Shown one piece after another: positions 14,523 through 15,039 of a stretch of 15,039 bases of DNA. Source of the DNA: JBDTMC01 sp039934475 (GTDB lineage: Bacteria; Acidobacteriota; Terriglobia; Bryobacterales; Bryobacteraceae); assembly GCA_039934475.1 (NCBI GenBank), contig JBDTMC010000161.1, forward strand, positions 1 through 15,039, written 5' to 3'. Positions within the stretch are counted from its first letter, which is position 1. Every line of letters starts with the position of its first letter. A program made the translations under genes and the position numbers. The notes below the pieces were generated by a model. That model made no database searches. It saw only the letters and a program-made list of their open reading frames with translations, and was not told the DNA's origin.

Positions 14523-14564
14523 GGCACTCCTGCGCCTTCATTCACACGTCGGTGGAGGAGTGCC
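14523..14564. repeat. 9-bp perfect inverted repeat, long hairpin
   Basis: GGCACTCCT (14523-14531) and AGGAGTGCC (14556-14564) are exact inverted copies with 24 nt between. After one mismatch the stem can continue with CGCC against GGTG, which includes one G-T pair, giving a stem of about 14 bp. No T-run follows on either strand, so a simple terminator is unlikely. It could be a structured RNA, a protein-binding site or the remnant of a small repeat element. Confidence 0.6.
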
Positions 14565-14616
14565 AGTGTTCTTTGACAATTTTCCCCGCCGCAGTCCACG
14601 GAAAGGGACTCGGAAT

Positions 14617-14635
14617 CTTTCAACACTTTCAACAC
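14617..14635. repeat. tandem TTCAACAC motif, copy 1
   Basis: CTTTCAACAC is followed directly by TTTCAACAC. A perfect small hairpin (CGCTA-TTTT-TAGCG) follows at 14637-14650. The same arrangement recurs 87 bp downstream, so this is the first copy of an imperfect direct repeat. Confidence 0.6.
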
Positions 14636-14703
14636 CCGCTATTTTTAGCGAATCCAAATAACACCCTTTGATGCAAAAGGATACAGGGAATTCGTGGAGA
14701 AAC

Positions 14704-14721
14704 CTTTCAACACTTCAACAC
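14704..14721. repeat. tandem TTCAACAC motif, copy 2
   Basis: CTTTCAACAC is followed directly by TTCAACAC, then by a T-rich loop flanked by short complementary arms (CAAC..CGA and TCGTTG). It mirrors copy 1 at 14617 and ends about 20 bp before the subtilase stop codon. Confidence 0.6.
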
Positions 14722-14743
14722 GATTTTTCGTTGAGAGATTCGC

Positions 14744-15039
14744 TTAGTCGCGGCCGCCGGACAACCCCGACTTCAGGTAGGACAAACCCGTCAGGATTTG
14801 CAGGCGCGTGTCGCCCATGTCCTGCGAGATCGGCTGGCCATGATAGACTGCCGCGTTCGCGCCGCTCGGGTCAATCTGCAGCGCCATCGCGACTGCGCCC
14901 GATACCAGGGCAGTGCTGAACGATGTGCCCCAAACCCCCGCATAGTTATTGCCTGGGTAAGTTGTGATCAATGCCTCACCCGGCGCCGACGTCCGCGCGG
15001 CCTGTGAATCGTAATTGCTGAATAGGCTCCGTTGGTCTA
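14744..15039 (-). CDS. subtilisin-like serine protease (peptidase S8), C-terminal fragment
   Basis: About 97 codons ending in TAA at 14744-14746; the gene runs off the right edge, so the start, propeptide, and catalytic Asp and His are not visible. LFSNYDSQAARTSAPGEALI followed by GTSFSTALVSGAVAMAL is the C-terminal core of an S8 protease: SNY....AAPGE, then the GTS block with the nucleophile Ser. The Pro normally found four residues after that Ser (GTSxxxP) is Ala here. A short tail (TRLQILTGLSYLKSGLSGGRD without its first residue) follows, with no sorting or repeat domain visible. Such proteases are normally exported. It lies upstream of the acylase on the same strand but is separated by 473 bp containing a promoter, so the two are probably separate transcription units. 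Confidence 0.88.
   Translation of the reverse strand, partial: DQRSLFSNYDSQAARTSAPGEALITTYPGNNYAGVWGTSFSTALVSGAVAMALQIDPSGANAAVYHGQPISQDMGDTRLQILTGLSYLKSGLSGGRD

Larger units (their letters stand above)
14271..14743. other. 473-bp noncoding region between the acylase and the subtilase
   Basis: No believable gene on either strand; the open frames here are of low quality. It holds the acylase promoter, a 9-bp inverted repeat at 14523-14564, two copies of a tandem TTCAACAC motif and a small perfect hairpin (CGCTA-TTTT-TAGCG, 14637-14650). The subtilase reads into this region from the other side, so its transcript end should lie here, but no classical intrinsic terminator with a T-run is seen. 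Confidence 0.6.

Noticed and set aside
14637..14650. CGCTA-TTTT-TAGCG as an intrinsic terminator
   Set aside because: The stem is only 5 bp and no T-run follows on either strand, so it was kept only as a small hairpin beside the repeat.

Overview
The window is GC-rich, densely coding bacterial chromosome. I see no tRNA, rRNA, CRISPR array, insertion sequence or phage gene. The combination of genes suggests an acidobacterium of the Solibacter/Bryobacter kind. That combination is a PadR regulator coupled to a membrane protein with a GDLEE-type N-terminus, a ROK kinase next to a Gfo/Idh/MocA oxidoreductase, a large secreted acylase, a subtilase and a multi-PAS hybrid kinase. This is an inference from gene content, not from a marker gene.

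Layout. (1) Positions 1-1086, plus strand: the tail of a Gfo/Idh/MocA-type oxidoreductase overlaps a ROK-family sugar kinase, probably the end of a carbohydrate-use operon. (2) 1095-3147, plus strand: a compact sigma70-type promoter drives a probably leaderless PadR regulator. It is joined by an ATGA overlap to an unusual 562-residue protein, a multi-pass membrane module fused to an esterase-like domain whose catalytic Ser and His positions read Phe and Trp. (3) 3134-5803, minus strand: a soluble hybrid histidine kinase (four PAS, HisKA, HATPase, receiver) that overlaps the previous gene tail to tail. (4) 5863-10200, minus strand: a complete leucine operon, leuA-leuB-leuC-leuD, tightly packed. 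LeuA lacks the C-terminal leucine-binding regulatory domain. (5) 10201-10351: a divergent control region with a good leuA promoter and overlapping palindromes, followed by a LysR-type regulator on the plus strand (10352-11245). (6) 11246-11891: a sparse region with one unrecognised small ORF and two overlapping inverted repeats. (7) 11892-14270, minus strand: a secreted Ntn-hydrolase acylase of the PvdQ/aculeacin-acylase type with all key catalytic residues. (8) 14271-14743: a 473-bp noncoding stretch with the acylase promoter, a long hairpin and duplicated tandem TTCAACAC motifs. (9) 14744-15039, minus strand: the C-terminal end of a subtilisin-like protease.

Working together. The leu genes encode the whole route from 2-oxoisovalerate plus acetyl-CoA to 2-oxoisocaproate. 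Because LeuA has no visible allosteric domain, control is most simply placed at transcription, through the divergent LysR regulator. The acylase and subtilase are both probably exported hydrolases. The most unusual item is the PadR-coupled membrane protein fused to a predicted dead esterase.
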